Shown here one piece after another: positions 24,187 through 31,867 of a stretch of DNA of 40,233 nt. The notes beneath the pieces were generated by a model. That model did no database searches. It had not been told where the DNA came from and saw only the letters and a program-made list of their open reading frames with translations. The translations under genes were made by a program, and so were the position numbers. Each line of letters starts with the position of its first letter. Position 1 is the stretch's first letter. Origin of the DNA: Bacteroidales bacterium (GTDB taxonomy: Bacteria; Bacteroidota; Bacteroidia; Bacteroidales; UBA932); contig JAQUYF010000012.1 of the NCBI GenBank assembly GCA_028691975.1, forward strand, positions 1 through 40,233, written 5' to 3'.

Positions 24187-24194
24187 CAAAAGTA
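24187..24194 (-). promoter_or_regulatory. -7 promoter box for dnaX-lptB
   Basis: The minus strand reads TACTTTTG, an exact TAnnTTTG match, ending 7 nt before the dnaX ATG. It is back to back with the plus-strand box at 24207-24214, separated by 12 bp. Confidence 0.5.
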
Positions 24195-24206
24195 CGAATA
24201 TTTCTA

Positions 24207-24214
24207 TAACTTTG
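24207..24214 (+). promoter_or_regulatory. -7 promoter box for the M16 peptidase operon
   Basis: TAACTTTG matches TAnnTTTG exactly and ends 24 nt before the ATG at 24239. Its -33 region would overlap the start of dnaX, so the two divergent promoters share DNA and may interfere with each other. Confidence 0.6.
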
Positions 24215-24238
24215 CAGCCTTTTCATAGATAAAAATAA

Positions 24239-25504
24239 ATGAACACTCCCGAGCAACAGCCATATATCAAATTCTTTCCATGCGGGCTTCAATTTGCCCT
24301 TAAAAAAAGCAACTCTCGAGTCGCCTACTGCGCCTTGAGCATCAAGTCAGGGACCCGCAATGAGCCGGATGAGTTTAGCGGACTGGCCCACTTTACTGAG
24401 CACATGATATTTAAGGGAACCTCTCATCGCACCTCCAACAGTATCAACAATCGACTTGAAAAGCTTGGCGGAGAGTTGAATGCCTATACCACCAAAGAGG
24501 AAACGGTAGTCTATTCCACCACACTTCGAGAGGACCTTCCAAAAGCCGTTGATCTTCTCTTTGAACTTGTATTCGACTCTGTATTTCCGCCAAAGGAGCT
24601 GCAGAAAGAGAGATCTGTCGTGATAGATGAGATCAATATGTACAAAGATTCCCCCTCAGAATACATATTCGATGACTTTGAGGAGTTTCTGTTCGGCCAC
24701 CATCCACTCTCCAAATCCATATTGGGAAGCAGTAAAAGTCTCGGCAAGATAACTTCAGAGACTCTTCACGACTACGTGAAAGCTAATTTTACTCCACAGA
24801 ATATCACCTTTTCCATCGTGGCCGACATCTCTTCAGATAAGGCTGAAAAGCTCGTGGCCAAGACAATACACAAGTATATCCCCTCTGCAGAGGCTGTTCA
24901 GACGCCTGTACGGCATCCCGTAACATTCGGAAAAGAGAGTCTTGCTGCCGGCTGTGTCTTTACCAAAGAGGCTTCAAAAAAGAACCATCAGGTCAACTGC
25001 ATCATCGGAACTTCCGCCTACTCGCTTTATGATGAGAAAAGGATAGCTTTAATCCTGCTGACCAACATTTTGGGCGGGCCCTCATCAAACTCTATCCTAA
25101 ATCAGGTACTGCGCGAAAAGGGGGCTATGGTCTATACGGTTGAAGCCTCTTTCAATCAATATTCGGACACCGGAGTCGTTACTATCTACTTCGGATGTGA
25201 CAAAGAAAATCTGAACAGATGTGTAGATCTGGTCCACAGAGAGATAGCAAAGTTGAGAAGCCATACCGTGTCCGACTCGGTACTCAAAGGAGCAAAAAAG
25301 CAACTGTTGGGGCAGATTGCGGTATCCTCAGACAATGGTGAAACCCAGTGTCTTACTATGGGAAAGAGCCTTCTTGCTTTCGGAGAGATACTCCCGGATG
25401 AAGTAGTGCGTAAGAAGATTGAAGCCGTAACTTGTGACGAACTTTTTGCAGTGGCAAATGAAATATTTGCCGAAAAACGACTTTCAACTTTGATATACAA
25501 ATAG
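24239..25504 (+). CDS. M16-family zinc metallopeptidase
   Basis: The 421-residue product has the inverted zinc motif HFTEH (51-55) and a Glu at 131 in ERSVVIDEINMYKD, which is the expected 75-residue spacing to the third zinc ligand. The N-terminal M16 domain (about 10-165) is followed by an M16_C domain (about 170-345). It is a single-unit M16B peptidase like the mitochondrial processing peptidase beta type, expected to work as a dimer. No signal peptide is visible, so it is probably cytoplasmic; the substrate is unknown. It is 2 bp from the next gene. Confidence 0.93.
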   Translation: MNTPEQQPYIKFFPCGLQFALKKSNSRVAYCALSIKSGTRNEPDEFSGLAHFTEHMIFKGTSHRTSNSINNRLEKLGGELNAYTTKEETVVYSTTLREDLPKAVDLLFELVFDSVFPPKELQKERSVVIDEINMYKDSPSEYIFDDFEEFLFGHHPLSKSILGSSKSLGKITSETLHDYVKANFTPQNITFSIVADISSDKAEKLVAKTIHKYIPSAEAVQTPVRHPVTFGKESLAAGCVFTKEASKKNHQVNCIIGTSAYSLYDEKRIALILLTNILGGPSSNSILNQVLREKGAMVYTVEASFNQYSDTGVVTIYFGCDKENLNRCVDLVHREIAKLRSHTVSDSVLKGAKKQLLGQIAVSSDNGETQCLTMGKSLLAFGEILPDEVVRKKIEAVTCDELFAVANEIFAEKRLSTLIYK

Positions 25505-25506
25505 TT

Positions 25507-26136
25507 ATGGAAGCTCTTGACTCATATTTGAAGCAGTATTCCACTCCTCAGAGTGAAGCTTTGGATTATATAGAAAAACAGACACATCTGAAGACCAACC
25601 ATGCACGCATGCTATCCGGACCGGTACAGGGCAGGTTGATTGCTATGATTTCCCGGATAATCAATCCGCTGCACATACTCGAACTGGGTACTTTTACAGG
25701 ATATTCAACTGTTTGTCTGAGCGAAGGGCTGCGCGAAGGAGGATCTATCGACGCATTAGAAATTAACGATGAATTGGAAGATCTAATAAGGGACGGCTAT
25801 GCCAAAGCGGGCATCTCCGATCGTGTCAATCTGATGTTTGGAGATGCAAAGGCTTTGATTCCCACACTTTCTGCACAGTATGATCTGGTCTATATTGATG
25901 CAAATAAACGAGAGTATGTGGATTATTATCAACTCGTTATCGAAAAGGTAGTGCATGGCGGGATCATTCTTGCCGACAATGTGCTTTGGGACGGGAAAGT
26001 GCTTGAAGATCCTCCACAAACAGACGCACAGACTCAAGGCATTCTGTCTTTCAACAAGTTAGTATCAGAGGATGAACGTGTCGAGAATGTAATAATCCCT
26101 TTACGAGATGGTCTTAACCTTATTCGTGTAAAATAG
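25507..26136 (+). CDS. Class I SAM-dependent O-methyltransferase (Methyltransf_3 / TrmR-like)
   Basis: The 209-residue product has the SAM-binding motif LELGTFTGYST (58-68), the acidic IDALEIND strand, FGDA, YIDANKREY (129-137, metal-binding Asp131) and ADNVLWDGKV (156-165). These are the blocks of the catechol-O-methyltransferase-like family. Bacillus TrmR in this family methylates 5-hydroxyuridine in tRNA, so a tRNA-modifying role is possible; small-molecule methylation is the alternative. It starts 2 bp after the M16 peptidase stop and shares its promoter. Confidence 0.88.
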   Translation: MEALDSYLKQYSTPQSEALDYIEKQTHLKTNHARMLSGPVQGRLIAMISRIINPLHILELGTFTGYSTVCLSEGLREGGSIDALEINDELEDLIRDGYAKAGISDRVNLMFGDAKALIPTLSAQYDLVYIDANKREYVDYYQLVIEKVVHGGIILADNVLWDGKVLEDPPQTDAQTQGILSFNKLVSEDERVENVIIPLRDGLNLIRVK

Positions 26137-26147
26137 AACTTTTTTAT

Positions 26148-26155
26148 TATATTTG
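26148..26155 (+). promoter_or_regulatory. -7 promoter box for the BACON/LRR lipoprotein
   Basis: TATATTTG matches TAnnTTTG exactly, 21 nt before the ATG at 26177 and 12 nt after the methyltransferase stop. Confidence 0.6.
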
Positions 26156-26176
26156 TAGTTTAATAATTACAGAGGT

Positions 26177-28342
26177 ATGAAAAAGTTGTACATTGTCATG
26201 TCGCTTATGGTTCTGCTCTTAACGGCAGGATGCAAGCCGGAGCCCTATATCATAGTAGAAAAATCCGATTATAAATTTGACTGTAACGCAGCAACGGATT
26301 CTGTCATATTTACGACCAATTATGCCTGGACAACTCAGACTTACAACTCATGGATAACTGTCTCTCCGGCAACGGGAGCTACCGCAAGAGGTGTAGTTAA
26401 ATTTCAGGTTAGCCAAAACAAAACTTACGGCGCAAGAGAAGGTACCTTTGCCATTCACTCCGTAGACGGACAGCTTGAGCACATAATCCGTATATCGCAG
26501 GCTCAAAATGATACTTTGGTTCTGAATTATGACTCTTTTACTGTTCCAAGTACGGGAGGTACTGTTGCCGTCAATGTGATTACAAATGTTGATTTTGAAG
26601 TAGAAATAGATTGCAACTGGATTACACAGTCTAAAGCACTTTCAAGCAAAATGGTTTACTTGGAAGTTGATGCCGCCCCCGACAAATATTCATCCAGGGA
26701 GGGAAAGGTATATATCAATTCGAAAGACTCTACCGGCTTGATGAAATATAGAAAAGAGATCACCATTACCCAGCAGCAGGACAACTACTTGTCTTTAGCG
26801 CATAAGCTTTACAGTGTTGAAACGGGTGGTGAGACCTTTGATGTGGATGTTACCACAAATATCCCGTACAGGGTGATAATTCCTCCCGAATACGCTTCGT
26901 GGGTTAAAGAGGTTACAACCAAGGCTCTCCATACTGATTCATATACCTTTACAGTCTCACCGAATACCACTTACAGTTGGAGAAATGCATACATCGTGTT
27001 TGCCGGCACCACTACTTCTCTGACAGATACAATCAAAATTACTCAAGACCAGACAAACTATATGCAACTTGAGGAGGAGCTTTATCAACTCGATTCTAAA
27101 GTTAACACCATTGATGTCGTGGTCAATACCAATGTGGAAATTTATCACCAGATTCTGGACGATGCGCAGAGTTGGCTCTCAATCGTTGCGACCAAAGCTC
27201 TATCGGACAAGCATTTCAATGTAACTACAACCTCTTTCGCCGGATCAGAAACAGAGGTATTTAGAAGCGGACGCATAGTATTTTACAATAACGAAAAGAA
27301 TGTCTCCGACACTTTAACCGTAGTGCAGACTGCCGATGGCGTATATTATGTGCGGTTAGCTTCTCCGGGCACCTTAAGTACTTATTTTGAGTCAAGTGAA
27401 TATTCTCAGGTTCAAAAGATTATTGTTACAGGAACTGTTCGAGACAGCGATATTACATTCATCAGGGACAACTTAAGAAATTTAACGCATATAGATTTCA
27501 GTGAGTTGACCAATACCTCTCTACCGTATAATTCATTTTACAACAATAGTGATGGTATGCCGTTGTTGAAGCGTATTGTTTTGCCTCAGGCACTTACCAT
27601 TATCAACCACCATGCCTTTACCAATTGTGCAAAACTGGAAGATATTGTTCTTCCGTCAACTATGACCTCCATCCAACAAAATGCGTTCTCAGGGTGTACA
27701 AGTTTGAAGAGTATCAACCTTCCAAACAGCATCACAACAATCGAGAGCAGCGCATTTGCAGAGTCAGGATTAACAGCCATTACGTTACCAAGCTCACTTT
27801 CTACTATTTCTCAGGCTTTGTTTAAAGGTTGTACAAGCCTTGCCTCCGTAACCATAGGAATAGGTGTTAACAGTATTGGTATTGAATCTTTCTACAACAC
27901 AGGACTTAAGAGCGTGGTTGTACCATCAAATGTCACTTCGATTGCAAGAAGTGCATTTTATCAATGTACATCGCTGGTAACTGCGGTACTGCCGGAGAGC
28001 CTGACTACCCTTGATGCTCAGGCATTTGCATATTGCTCATCGCTGACATCCGTTAATATCCCAACCTCATTTACCTCAATTAACAACAATATGTTCCGAG
28101 AATGTACTGCTCTAAAGACAATTACAATCCCGGCAGGCATAACGAGGATAGACTATAATGTCTTCTCAGAGTGTTCATCTCTTGAGTTGATTATTTGTAA
28201 TGCAAGTACGCCACCGACTCTGGTATCCGATCCATTCAGTGGCGTTAACAAAGAGACATGCGTGCTGCGTGTCCCTGCAGGCTGTGCAGATACCTACAAA
28301 GCTACCTATATGTGGCAACAGTTTGTCAACATTACAGAGTAG
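26177..28342 (+). CDS. Surface lipoprotein with four BACON-like domains and BspA-type leucine-rich repeats
   Basis: The 721-residue product has a lipoprotein signal with lipobox LTAGC (Cys19). Four beta-rich repeats of about 90 residues follow (roughly 27-110, 113-200, 205-290, 296-385). Each has a TTN-(Y/V)-x-W-like strand and ends in an ITQ(A/D/Q)Q or VVQT strand, the BACON pattern. Residues about 410-690 are LRR_5/BspA repeats with the recurring theme aFxxCtsLxsIxLPxslttI, capped by PPTLVSDPFSGV and CVLRVPAGCADTYKA. BACON domains are linked to mucin or glycan binding and BspA repeats to host or surface adhesion. The role here is inferred to be binding, with no catalytic domain seen. It is monocistronic-looking. 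Confidence 0.88.
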   Translation: MKKLYIVMSLMVLLLTAGCKPEPYIIVEKSDYKFDCNAATDSVIFTTNYAWTTQTYNSWITVSPATGATARGVVKFQVSQNKTYGAREGTFAIHSVDGQLEHIIRISQAQNDTLVLNYDSFTVPSTGGTVAVNVITNVDFEVEIDCNWITQSKALSSKMVYLEVDAAPDKYSSREGKVYINSKDSTGLMKYRKEITITQQQDNYLSLAHKLYSVETGGETFDVDVTTNIPYRVIIPPEYASWVKEVTTKALHTDSYTFTVSPNTTYSWRNAYIVFAGTTTSLTDTIKITQDQTNYMQLEEELYQLDSKVNTIDVVVNTNVEIYHQILDDAQSWLSIVATKALSDKHFNVTTTSFAGSETEVFRSGRIVFYNNEKNVSDTLTVVQTADGVYYVRLASPGTLSTYFESSEYSQVQKIIVTGTVRDSDITFIRDNLRNLTHIDFSELTNTSLPYNSFYNNSDGMPLLKRIVLPQALTIINHHAFTNCAKLEDIVLPSTMTSIQQNAFSGCTSLKSINLPNSITTIESSAFAESGLTAITLPSSLSTISQALFKGCTSLASVTIGIGVNSIGIESFYNTGLKSVVVPSNVTSIARSAFYQCTSLVTAVLPESLTTLDAQAFAYCSSLTSVNIPTSFTSINNNMFRECTALKTITIPAGITRIDYNVFSECSSLELIICNASTPPTLVSDPFSGVNKETCVLRVPAGCADTYKATYMWQQFVNITE

Positions 28343-28358
28343 CCAAAAGCAATTGGCT
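28341..28358 (+). terminator. Short hairpin after the BACON/LRR gene, weak terminator candidate
   Basis: AGCCAA (28341-28346) and TTGGCT (28353-28358) form a 6-bp stem with a 6-nt loop, starting at the stop codon. No T-run follows (the sequence continues TAAAGCTATTTAT), so termination here is only possible. Confidence 0.35.
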
Positions 28359-28370
28359 TAAAGCTATTTA

Positions 28371-28378
28371 TATATTTG
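28371..28378 (+). promoter_or_regulatory. -7 promoter box in front of the structured RNA
   Basis: TATATTTG matches TAnnTTTG exactly. It is 316 nt upstream of the next coding start (28695), far more than for any other box in this window (7-56 nt), so it probably drives a non-coding transcript or a long leader. Confidence 0.55.
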
Positions 28379-28446
28379 TACCATTAACCAGATAAAAAAA
28401 CAAAAGTTAAGAAAGTAAAATTATAACATACATAATGCATTAGCTA

Positions 28447-28649
28447 TTATTTCGCGTTTACCGAAGCCCAGGAAACTTCATATACAAGAGCCGAATAATA
28501 ACAAGTAAAAGAGGACTACGATAGTAACTCTTTTTGCCGGTAAATAATAAGCCATGCTCGCACTTTTGGTGTGGGCTATCTTTATTCCGGCAATAAGGTT
28601 TCTATCCTGGGCACCTTGGTAAACGCAGTAAGATGGCCCACGCCTTTTT
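28447..28649 (+). ncRNA. Structured non-coding RNA candidate, 6S-like rod architecture
   Basis: This is the core of the 352-bp gap 28343-28694, which has no supportable gene. Paired segments: GCGTTTACC (28454-28462) with GGTAAACGC (28618-28626), perfect 9 bp; GCCCAGG (28466-28472) with CCTGGGC (28606-28612), perfect 7 bp; AAACTT (28473-28478) with AAGGTTT (28596-28601 region). The closing stem may extend by TTATT (28447-28451) with AGTAA (28627-28631). A 29-nt unpaired strand (28479-28507) follows. A small hairpin AAAGAG/CTCTTT (28508-28513/28528-28533) has inner ACTA/TAGT. The terminal arm is TTGCCGG/CCGGCAA, AATAA/TTATT and GCTCGCAC/GTGTGGGC. A T5 run at 28645-28649 marks a likely 3' end. 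A long rod, asymmetric bubble and about 200-nt size resemble 6S RNA. A leader of the next gene is the alternative. Confidence 0.6.
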
Positions 28650-28694
28650 ATTGCGCTAAGTGATTGATAGTTGTGCTACAAACCATCTACATTT

Positions 28695-30206
28695 ATGAAA
28701 TCACTATCACCAATTTCAATCACTTTGACCTGTTTTTTACTATTCTCATTTATTCTCTATTCATGCGTCAAATTTCCAAAATTTGACCCTGTTGAACCTA
28801 TTGACCCTGTCTCACCTGGAGACACTACCGTAACCGGGGAGAATCCAAACGTTACTCCGGCATATATTTATCCGTTTTCGGACGAAGTATCAAACTCAGT
28901 AGCTGAAATCACTCTCTCTTTTGATACTAACGTAGATATCTCTACTCTTTCTGCAGAGATTCCATATCTGAAATACAACAAGGAGTGGTTACTTCTTCTC
29001 ACCCAGGACGATTGCAAGCAGGCTGCCTATTGTAGAACATGGGCAGTTATCAATGGCAGACCGGTATCATCATCGGAAACCATTGAAATCCCTCCATATT
29101 GGGTTGAATTGTATTATACTTCTTTGCATCTGAGAAGTAACGACTTACCTCCCACCATTATAAAAGAGAGCACTCCGCTATGTTCTACGGATGGCGCAGG
29201 AAAAGATGTTCGATTTGCCTTTACCACTACCCTTATGCCGGAAGGCAACTCTATGAAATCTGCAATCTCGGTCACGCCGGGCTTTACAGACAATTATTAC
29301 CGTTTTTATGTGCGTTCGGGACTTGCATGGGAAGATGTTACGGAGATGGTCAATTATGGAGTAGGCATCGCTTTTCATGATGTAGATTCCTATGATGTCT
29401 CTACCCCTTCTGTAATTGCAACACATTACGGGATTTGTCAGGATACAATAAAAAGTCGTCTTGCAGGACGTGGATGCAAGATGTTGACTGAACCTAACGG
29501 AAATAAGGCATATATAGTTGCAGCCCAGGAATTTCCGGACATCCTTACAATAACTGCACAAAGCGGCGGACAAAAGTTGTACCCATTTCAGGTTAGTGGA
29601 GATCTTAAGCAGGCAGTGTTGGAACGCACCGTGTATGATAACTTCACCGATATTTATTCAAAGATAAATACGGAAATGTCAAAGCCAAAAGAGACACGCG
29701 AAGCTATTTTAATAGGCGTTCATGGGACGAATAACGAGTGGATGGATTTTTTTAGAGATATCCGCAACAAATATGGCAAGGGTGGCGCTGACAATGTATG
29801 GTTTACAAGCCAGGAAGAGTATTTCGAGTACAATTATTACAGAGTTCACAGTAGCGTGGCCCTTTCTCAAATAGATTCGAAAACGGTTAAACTTACCGTT
29901 ACTCTACCAAGCGAAAACCTCTTTTACTACCCCTCAATCACACTAAATCTGCTTGGACTTAATAATGCAAATGTGATATCCGTGAGTTCTAACAATACTG
30001 TCAGCGGTCTTTCTCACGCAAAATATGGTACAGGAGAGATGATCAACATTGATTGCCGCAAGCATCTGGCCGCTATGGCTACTCACTATGTGGAGACTTA
30101 TGAGTCCGATAAGAGTGTATCATATTTCAAATGGGACGCAGAGTACTTCACCAATATGCTAAAAGACTCCGACACCAAAACCGCACTACTGGAAAGAATT
30201 CAATGA
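28695..30206 (+). CDS. Lipoprotein with a divergent polysaccharide-deacetylase-like (NodB) region
   Basis: The ATG at 28695 is preferred to one 8 codons upstream because it places a Lys directly before the hydrophobic signal. This gives 503 residues with a lipoprotein Cys at 24 (LYSC), then a Pro/Asp/Thr linker. The folded part has EWLLLLTQDDCKQAAY (97-112), where TQDD resembles the catalytic DD of NodB enzymes. It also has GIAFHDVDSYD (224-234), ATHYG, GVHGTNNEWMDFF and YGKGGADNVWFTSQEEYFEY (360-379). That last block recalls the end of NodB-like domains in Bacteroidetes. The zinc-site HxxxH motif is not intact, so activity is doubtful. The family call is from pattern memory only. No good promoter box lies directly upstream; the RNA region at 28447-28649 separates it from the nearest one. 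Confidence 0.7.
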   Translation: MKSLSPISITLTCFLLFSFILYSCVKFPKFDPVEPIDPVSPGDTTVTGENPNVTPAYIYPFSDEVSNSVAEITLSFDTNVDISTLSAEIPYLKYNKEWLLLLTQDDCKQAAYCRTWAVINGRPVSSSETIEIPPYWVELYYTSLHLRSNDLPPTIIKESTPLCSTDGAGKDVRFAFTTTLMPEGNSMKSAISVTPGFTDNYYRFYVRSGLAWEDVTEMVNYGVGIAFHDVDSYDVSTPSVIATHYGICQDTIKSRLAGRGCKMLTEPNGNKAYIVAAQEFPDILTITAQSGGQKLYPFQVSGDLKQAVLERTVYDNFTDIYSKINTEMSKPKETREAILIGVHGTNNEWMDFFRDIRNKYGKGGADNVWFTSQEEYFEYNYYRVHSSVALSQIDSKTVKLTVTLPSENLFYYPSITLNLLGLNNANVISVSSNNTVSGLSHAKYGTGEMINIDCRKHLAAMATHYVETYESDKSVSYFKWDAEYFTNMLKDSDTKTALLERIQ

Positions 30207-30367
30207 CAATCGGGATTAATTCATACCTTGAAACAAGAACCTTACAAGAAGAATCTTGCAAAAAGTTGCAAAATATATACTTGACTAATCGAAATAAGTT
30301 GCAATCATGCTTAACAGAAAGGTTAATAACAGCCTGAAAGAATGGCTCCTATCAAATTTATTTTCGA

Positions 30368-31807
30368 TTATTCAGTGTATCTTTGACTGATCGGGCCAAG
30401 AATCATCTGGTCATACAACTCAGAGATGACAAAGTTTTCACTGCGTGCAATAATTTTGGATTTATGGGCTTCATACTGCTCCATATTTTCTTTAGCTATA
30501 GGCTCTGCAGGAGGTGATTCCATCTTGAGAGGATTGATTGGTGAGCCGTTTTTCCAAACTCTAAAATCCAGGTGAGGTCCTGTAGAAGAGCCGGTACTTC
30601 CGACATATCCGATAATCTGTCCCTGCGATACGCGAGTTCCGACAGCTATACCGGCTCCATACTTCGAGAGATGCAGATATGCCGTGGTGTAAACAGAATT
30701 GTGTCTGATCTTTACAGTATTACCACCTCCTCCGTTGTAGCCTTTCTGGATAACAACACCATCGCCTATACTCATTACAGGGGTGCCTTTGGGAGCAGCA
30801 TAGTCAACTCCGGTGTGAGGTCGGACTACACGGGTAATAGGGTGCTTTCGAGCGTATGAAAAACCGGAACTGATTCTGGAAAAGTTTAAAGGAGCCTTAA
30901 GGAAAGACTTGCGCATACTCTCCCCTTTCTCATTCCAATAGCGATTGGTTGACCCATCTTCCTCAAAGTAGAATGACTGATACTCCTTGTCCCCGTGTCT
31001 GAATACAGCATAATAGACATCTCCTATATCCATAATTTTACCATCGCAGGTAATCTCATCATATAAGGCCGTGAATTTATCTCCTTTTTGCAGTCCAAAG
31101 AAATCTATACTCCATGCATAAATATCGGACAACTTCATAGCAAGAAGCGATGTAACTCCTGCATTCTGAGTATCCACCCAAAGTGAATTCTGTATTGTAA
31201 CCTCAACGTATCGAGGAACGAGCACAACTTCTTTTTCAACAATTTTAACATCGGTCGAATCTATCAGAGAAAAGACAACTACCGAAAGTTTATCCTTTTC
31301 GTAAACCCAGTATGCGAGTCGAGGCTCTTCATCCTTCGTGAAGTAAGCATGATAAGACTTGCCTATCTGAATGTTGCGAACATCGAATGTCGGCTGTGAG
31401 GCCTGAGAGATATTGTAAATTTCCTTCTGAGAAACACCAAAGTCATTCAAAATAGTTGAGAAAAAATCACCTCTCTTTACTACACCTTCCCTCATTTCAT
31501 ACAGGTTGACAGGAATACCATATTCGTAAACATTGTCATCAACACCCATATTATCAAATTCAGCGACACTCTTTTTAGTTAACCCTCTATTAGGCGACTT
31601 CTTCGCACGTTCTTTCTTTCTTATAGGCTCGTGCGACTCTCTCTCTTCCGAGTTATGCACAGAGAGGCTATCTTTCACCATCAAACTCTCTGACGCACTT
31701 TTATATGGCCTCCACACAGCAGACTTTCTTCCCAAAAAGAACGATAAAACAATCAATAATAGTGCTGAAACAATTATAATCAGTCTCTTTTTTCTGCTAT
31801 TTTTCAT
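30368..31807 (-). CDS. M23 (LytM/NlpD-type) peptidase-like protein, membrane anchored
   Basis: The open frame runs into mraZ on the other strand. The ATG at 31807 begins a typical basic start plus membrane helix (KNSRKKRLIIIVSALLLIVLSFFLG), giving 479 residues. A linker and a peptidase-associated OapA/LysM-like region (about 95-300) lead to the M23 domain (about 305-430). That domain has RPHTGVDYAAPKGTPV (H331, D335), TTAYLHL (H378) and GPHLDFRVWKNG (H412, D414). In active LytM enzymes the last motif is HxH; here the zinc-binding His is Asp. It may be a regulator of cell-wall hydrolases or have altered metal binding. It is divergent from the dcw cluster. The 161-bp gap 30207-30367 at its 3' side shows no strong terminator. 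Confidence 0.9.
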   Translation of the reverse strand: MKNSRKKRLIIIVSALLLIVLSFFLGRKSAVWRPYKSASESLMVKDSLSVHNSEERESHEPIRKKERAKKSPNRGLTKKSVAEFDNMGVDDNVYEYGIPVNLYEMREGVVKRGDFFSTILNDFGVSQKEIYNISQASQPTFDVRNIQIGKSYHAYFTKDEEPRLAYWVYEKDKLSVVVFSLIDSTDVKIVEKEVVLVPRYVEVTIQNSLWVDTQNAGVTSLLAMKLSDIYAWSIDFFGLQKGDKFTALYDEITCDGKIMDIGDVYYAVFRHGDKEYQSFYFEEDGSTNRYWNEKGESMRKSFLKAPLNFSRISSGFSYARKHPITRVVRPHTGVDYAAPKGTPVMSIGDGVVIQKGYNGGGGNTVKIRHNSVYTTAYLHLSKYGAGIAVGTRVSQGQIIGYVGSTGSSTGPHLDFRVWKNGSPINPLKMESPPAEPIAKENMEQYEAHKSKIIARSENFVISELYDQMILGPISQRYTE

Positions 31808-31867
31808 CTTGAAATCTTGAATACAGGGCGCAAGATAGCCATTTTTTATTTTTGTTGATAACTTATG

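Noticed and set aside
28433-28442. TAATGCATTA palindrome as an operator
   Set aside because: A 10-bp A+T-rich palindrome occurs easily by chance and has no second copy nearby.
28343-28694. Known metabolite riboswitch (TPP, cobalamin or SAM type) in the intergenic gap
   Set aside because: The conserved cores of those classes are not present in the sequence; the helices fit a rod-like RNA better.
30241-30262. CAAGA/TCTTG hairpin between the convergent lipoprotein and M23 genes
   Set aside because: The stem is only 5 bp with no following T-run on either strand; not convincing as a terminator.
30203-30337. Short plus-strand frame of about 45 codons after the NodB-like gene
   Set aside because: It starts inside the end of the preceding gene, has no promoter or ribosome-binding site, and its composition looks random.
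31820-31846. Minus-strand promoter for the M23 gene at TATCTTGC
   Set aside because: It deviates from TAnnTTTG and no exact minus-strand match exists in the intergenic region, so I did not annotate a promoter.
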